Shown: one piece after another, positions 60,936 through 64,000 of the stretch
Position numbering within the stretch: the first letter of the stretch is position 1
How the letters are laid out: each line of letters begins with the position of its first letter
From: Ariolimax columbianus
Taxonomy: Eukaryota; Mollusca; Gastropoda; Stylommatophora; Arionidae
Length of the DNA stretch: 64,000 nt
Assembly: GCA_036924085.1 (NCBI GenBank)
Contig: JAVGWX010000013.1
Location: 68,813,859-68,877,858, forward strand
Direction of reading: 5' to 3'
Position numbers and translations under genes: made by a program
The notes under the pieces: model-generated
The model's database searches: none
The model's input: the letters and a program-made list of their open reading frames with translations, nothing else
What the model was told of the DNA's origin: nothing

Positions 60936-61240
60936 GTCGTCTCCTCATGGGAGGTGTTGCTACAGAACCGCTCCACCGGGCGCGCTAGAATCACACAAGG
61001 TTCTCAGATTGCAGAGCGAAACATCATCGATGAGGCTCAGAAAAAGCAAGCCACCAAAAAGAACAGAATGCACGACCACCCCCCCCCCACCCCACCCCAC
61101 CCCCACACCCCACCCCACAGTAAATTCCTCACATGGGTGTAGCAAGTCCTGCAGAGTCTGTCCTCTTAGGATTTGACTTTACAGGGATACGAGAGCATAT
61201 CTCACAGCACGAGCCTGCTCTTGTCGCCATATTTGCTTGC
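60936..61240 (+). mobile_element. Probable LINE C-terminal end with degenerate zinc finger
   Basis: Plus codons: SWEVLLQNRSTGRARITQGS, QIAERNIIDEAQKKQATKKN, then a Pro-rich C-tract and, frameshifted, SSHGCSKSCRVCPLRI. It recalls the LINE end W-R-x-x-x...A-E-x-x-x-x-x-x-A-x-x-K-R-A-x-R-K-N-R ... C-x-x-C-x-R-x-C-x-S-R-I-G-L. The degenerate finger and frameshift limit certainty. Confidence 0.45.
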
Positions 61241-62149
61241 AGTGAGCTACTATTATTAATGCTTTTTGACAAACATTATTGAAGCTAGGAGACATCATTA
61301 CCAGACAATCTTTGTTCTGAGGTCCCTGGGACACAAGAAGCAGTGGCAGACTGAAGCATATGAGAGCTTGAGACATATAGATAAAAAGCAGGGAAAACTT
61401 TAATAGTGATGGGATGGATCACTCAGTATGAGGACTGAGTGGGGGGTTTTTGACACTTGTTAGAAGTTTATGCTCCACGGGGATATGAGTGGACGAATGT
61501 GTAGGTTATTGGATAGATTAAGCTTGATTGTTAGGTAGGTGGGTAGATGATTATGTGGACAGGGTTATGTGGGTAAGAGCTTGGGTGGAAGGTATGTAGG
61601 TTGGTTTAATAGGTGGGTAAGTGTGAGAATTTGTTGTTAGGTCGGTAGGTAGAGTATTTAGATAGGGAGTAGTGTGTGTGCGTTATGAGCTTTACATAGA
61701 GACGTGAAAAACATTAGACTGATCTACAAACCGTCCATAGAATGTTCAATGAAAATTTCAGCACTAAATGTCTTTTCGTTTGCGAGTTTTGACGTGTTCA
61801 GGCCATACACACATACACGCACGCACACACGCATACATATATACCTTCACAAATATAATATAGAATTATGTAGATATGTCGATAGTTTATAGGTACGTAA
61901 GATGCAGGTAGGTAAGTATATTGGTATATGCATGTTTGTTATTTCAAACAATTCGACATATCTGGTCTTGACATAAAACGTTAGGTCATCATTGTTGCGT
62001 TATTATGAAAGGGCGTATCTATTTTGACTTGTTAGTGCTGTTCTAAGTTGCCATGTAATAGAACACATTGTACTTTGGAAGTGAAGAGATTTATTTGGAG
62101 CGTTTTAATTTACATGTAAATATGTAAAGAAAAAAAGTTTTTTCTAGAA
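61241..62149. other. Unassigned stretch; degenerate GGTA/GTAG repeats at 61490-61670
   Basis: Simple-sequence drift (TAGGTGGGTAGATG-like) and a short (AC)n run near 61807. No gene recognised. Confidence 0.35.
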
Positions 62150-62490
62150 TAAGCTAGGCAGCGCAAGAGCTGCAGTGGTCAGCGACCCATAGCTGAATGC
62201 TAGCGTCAGGGACAGCGAACCAGAGCTACCAGGACCCTTCTACACCTCCACGCGGTGATTCTGGATAACAGGCTGCAACAAAGCAGACTGGCTAATGTGA
62301 AGGGATCGAAGAAAGAAGATTAACCCAATACCTACAAATGACATGCTGAAGACGGATGTGTCGGACCGAAAGGTGCAAATATCGCAGTCAAGCTGTAAAC
62401 TACGACACAACGCATTCCGTTCTCCGGACAACATCCTGCTACTTCCAAATCCTTTTTCAAGGCTTGTAAGCGGGAGATTGAGAACGAACG
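62150..62490 (+). repeat. Interspersed repeat family A, long copy
   Basis: From AGGCAGCGCAAGAGCTGCAG through CACGCGGTGATTCTGGATAA and GGACCGAAAGGTGCAAATAT to GGGAGATTGAGAACGAACGA. It defines the longer left part also present at 18.74 and 57.8-58.15 kb. Confidence 0.8.
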
Positions 62491-62745
62491 ATGAAGGAGT
62501 AGACGAGCAGAGGAATAAAGAATTCCATCCCATGAGGTAGCGACTTCCGCTAAACGACAGGGTATTCCAAGTTCTAGAAGGGTTTACAAACACTTGACAG
62601 ACCAGTAGACAAATCAATAGGCTGCTAGAACTGTCTTCTCTGGTTCTTAGGGAACAGTATTCATGTCCTAGAGATGTGATTGATGGGCGCCGATAGGATC
62701 AAAGGTGTTTGTCTGGTCATGTTACGGAACAGTCGGGGTTTGAGG
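62491..62745. other. Unassigned stretch
   Basis: No recognisable feature. Confidence 0.3.
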
Positions 62746-63110
62746 GAATCGGAGGGAATAGAGAGAGAAGGGGAGGGCGAGGGGAGGGGACGGGGAGAGA
62801 AGGGGAGAGAGATGGAAGGGGAGAGAGATGGAGGGGGAGAGAGATGGAGGGGGAGAGGAGAGTGAGGGAAGGAGAGTGGAGAGAGAGGGAAGGAGAGTAG
62901 AGAGAGAGGGAAGGGGAGTAGAGAGAGAGAGGGAAGGGGAGTGGAGAGAGAAGGAAGGAGAGTGGAGAGAGAGGGAAGGAGAGTGGACAGATGGAAGGGG
63001 AGTGGAGAGATAGGGAAGGATAGAGATGAGAGAAGAGGATAGAGAGGGAGTGGGAGAGGAGAGAGAGAGGGAATGGGAGAGGAGAGTGAGGGAAGGGCAG
63101 AGAAGATTAT
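62746..63110. repeat. GGA/GAGA purine-rich tract
   Basis: Imperfect ~33-bp units GGAAGGAGAGTGGAGAGAGA. Frames are Arg/Glu/Gly-rich or Ser/Leu/Pro-rich artefacts. Confidence 0.9.
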
Positions 63111-63144
63111 CAAGCATTCAGCGTTTATGAAAATCAGAGTTGTA

Positions 63145-63250
63145 TGCGTGTGTGTATGCGTGTGTATGTGTGTGTGTATGTGTGTGTGTATGTGTGTGTG
63201 TATGCGTGTGTGTATGTGTGTGTGTATGTGTGTGTGTATGTGTGTGTGAA
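63145..63250. repeat. (GT)n/(TGTATG)n microsatellite
   Basis: Alternating TGTGTGTG with TATG interruptions. Confidence 0.95.
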
Positions 63251-64000
63251 CGAGAGGGAGAGAGAGAGTGTGTGAGAGAGAGCGATAAAGAGAGACATAG
63301 AGAGATGTGTAGATGTGGCTGTTGGACTCATTATGGTCAAAGTTGTTTGTCTGTTAAGATTTCCAAGCAGTAAATGTTTGTGAAAATCAGAGGAGTGAAA
63401 GAGAGACAAAGAGAGAGAGAAAGCAAAAGACAGAATGCGACTGAGAGAGGAGATATAGTTACGGTGGAAGACAGAACAATAGTGAGCAGATTTCAGGAGT
63501 GAGAGAGGATGCGAGATAGGTGAAAATGGGAAAGACATAGAGAGAATGCGAAATAGGTGAGAGGTGAAAAGAGATAGAGAGGATGCGAGATAGGTGAGCG
63601 GGGGAAAGAGATAGAGAGAGGATGCGAGATAGGTGAGCGGGGGAAAGAGATAGAGAGAGGATGCGAGATAGGTGAGCTACGGAAAGCGATAGAGATATAG
63701 AGACACAATCAGATAGATGAGAGAGAAAAGATAGAGAGAAAGAGAAAGAGGGAGAGAGAGACAAGACCAGATGAGAGGTGGAAAGAGATAGAAAGACAAA
63801 GGAGAGAGTGAAAGAAGGAGAGAAAGACAGGCGAGATATAGAAAGAATGAGAGACAGATATATAAGAGGGGAAAAGAGATGGAGAAATAGAGAGAGAGAA
63901 AGGAGAGATAGAGAAGGATAGATAGATGAGAGGGGGAAAGGAGAGAGGGAGTGAAAGATAGAGAGTGAAAGATAGAGAGAGAGAGAGTGAGAGAAAGAGA
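63251..64000. repeat. GA-rich simple-sequence tract to window end
   Basis: GAGAGA/GATAGA-rich, with an imperfect 45-bp unit GGATGCGAGATAGGTGAGCG plus GGGGAAAGAGATAGAGAGA at 63545-63680. No coding sequence; it continues past the window. Confidence 0.9.

Noticed and set aside
62661..64000. Open frames in the terminal GA/GT-rich region
   Set aside because: Low-complexity purine or GT repeats; no non-repetitive coding segment.
1..64000. Host gene with exons, prophage, or bacterial operon
   Set aside because: No conserved host protein motif, splice-consistent exon series, ribosome-binding-site-led gene series or phage module was recognised on either strand.

Overview
This is repeat-dominated eukaryotic nuclear DNA. 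It holds no bacterial gene layout, no recognisable host protein-coding gene and no intact RNA gene. The recognisable content is remnants of non-LTR retrotransposons (LINEs: endonuclease, reverse transcriptase, RNase H), several tRNA-derived SINE families, a mariner-type transposase fragment, and about two dozen tandem arrays. The mix of RNase H-bearing LINEs with GAA-repeat tails, CR1-like and RTE-like LINEs, and SINEs with a shared central domain suggests an invertebrate, most likely a lophotrochozoan such as a gastropod mollusc. That assignment is inference.

Layout. 1-4.3 kb: an intact but 5'-truncated RNase H LINE nested in a CR1-like LINE, then a mariner-type HTH fragment in frame with a C2H2 finger, then a SINE. 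4.2-8 kb: a reverse-transcriptase gene split by a 39-bp array, then 33-bp and 38-bp arrays and TTC-rich DNA. 8-15.2 kb: a SINE, an RNase H LINE that contains its own 52-bp and 27-bp arrays, another RNase H LINE copy, then 56-bp, ~37-bp and 29-bp arrays. 15.2-24.4 kb: interspersed repeats carrying nested LINE insertions, and one nearly full-length RTE-like LINE (19.3-22.9 kb) broken by a 34-bp array and two SINEs. 24.4-29.9 kb: 19-bp and 27-bp arrays with SINEs between. 29.9-37.7 kb: a 4.7-kb 47-bp satellite, then a LINE whose RT gene contains a 2-kb 35-bp array. 37.8-46.7 kb: LINE pieces, several with short arrays inside their coding sequence. 46.8-49.5 kb: about 100 copies of a 27-bp unit. 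49.6-53.5 kb: head-to-tail LINE 3' ends. 53.5-64 kb: unknown repeats, SINEs, 26-bp, CAA-rich and 20-bp arrays, and GA/GT microsatellites.

Main observation. At eight loci the tandem-repeat unit is a piece of the LINE coding sequence that flanks it, and the LINE reading frame resumes or ends beside the array: RT 39 bp and 35 bp, RNase H 52 bp, endonuclease 34 bp, CR1 RT 20 bp, and RT/C-terminal units of 26, 41 and 57 bp. Several more arrays touch LINE coding sequence without a proven seed. In this genome, minisatellites appear to be born repeatedly inside dead LINE open reading frames. Two of the larger arrays then grew further by block duplication (1457 bp and about 525 bp). No functional gene network can be inferred; the relationships are those of insertion, nesting and decay.
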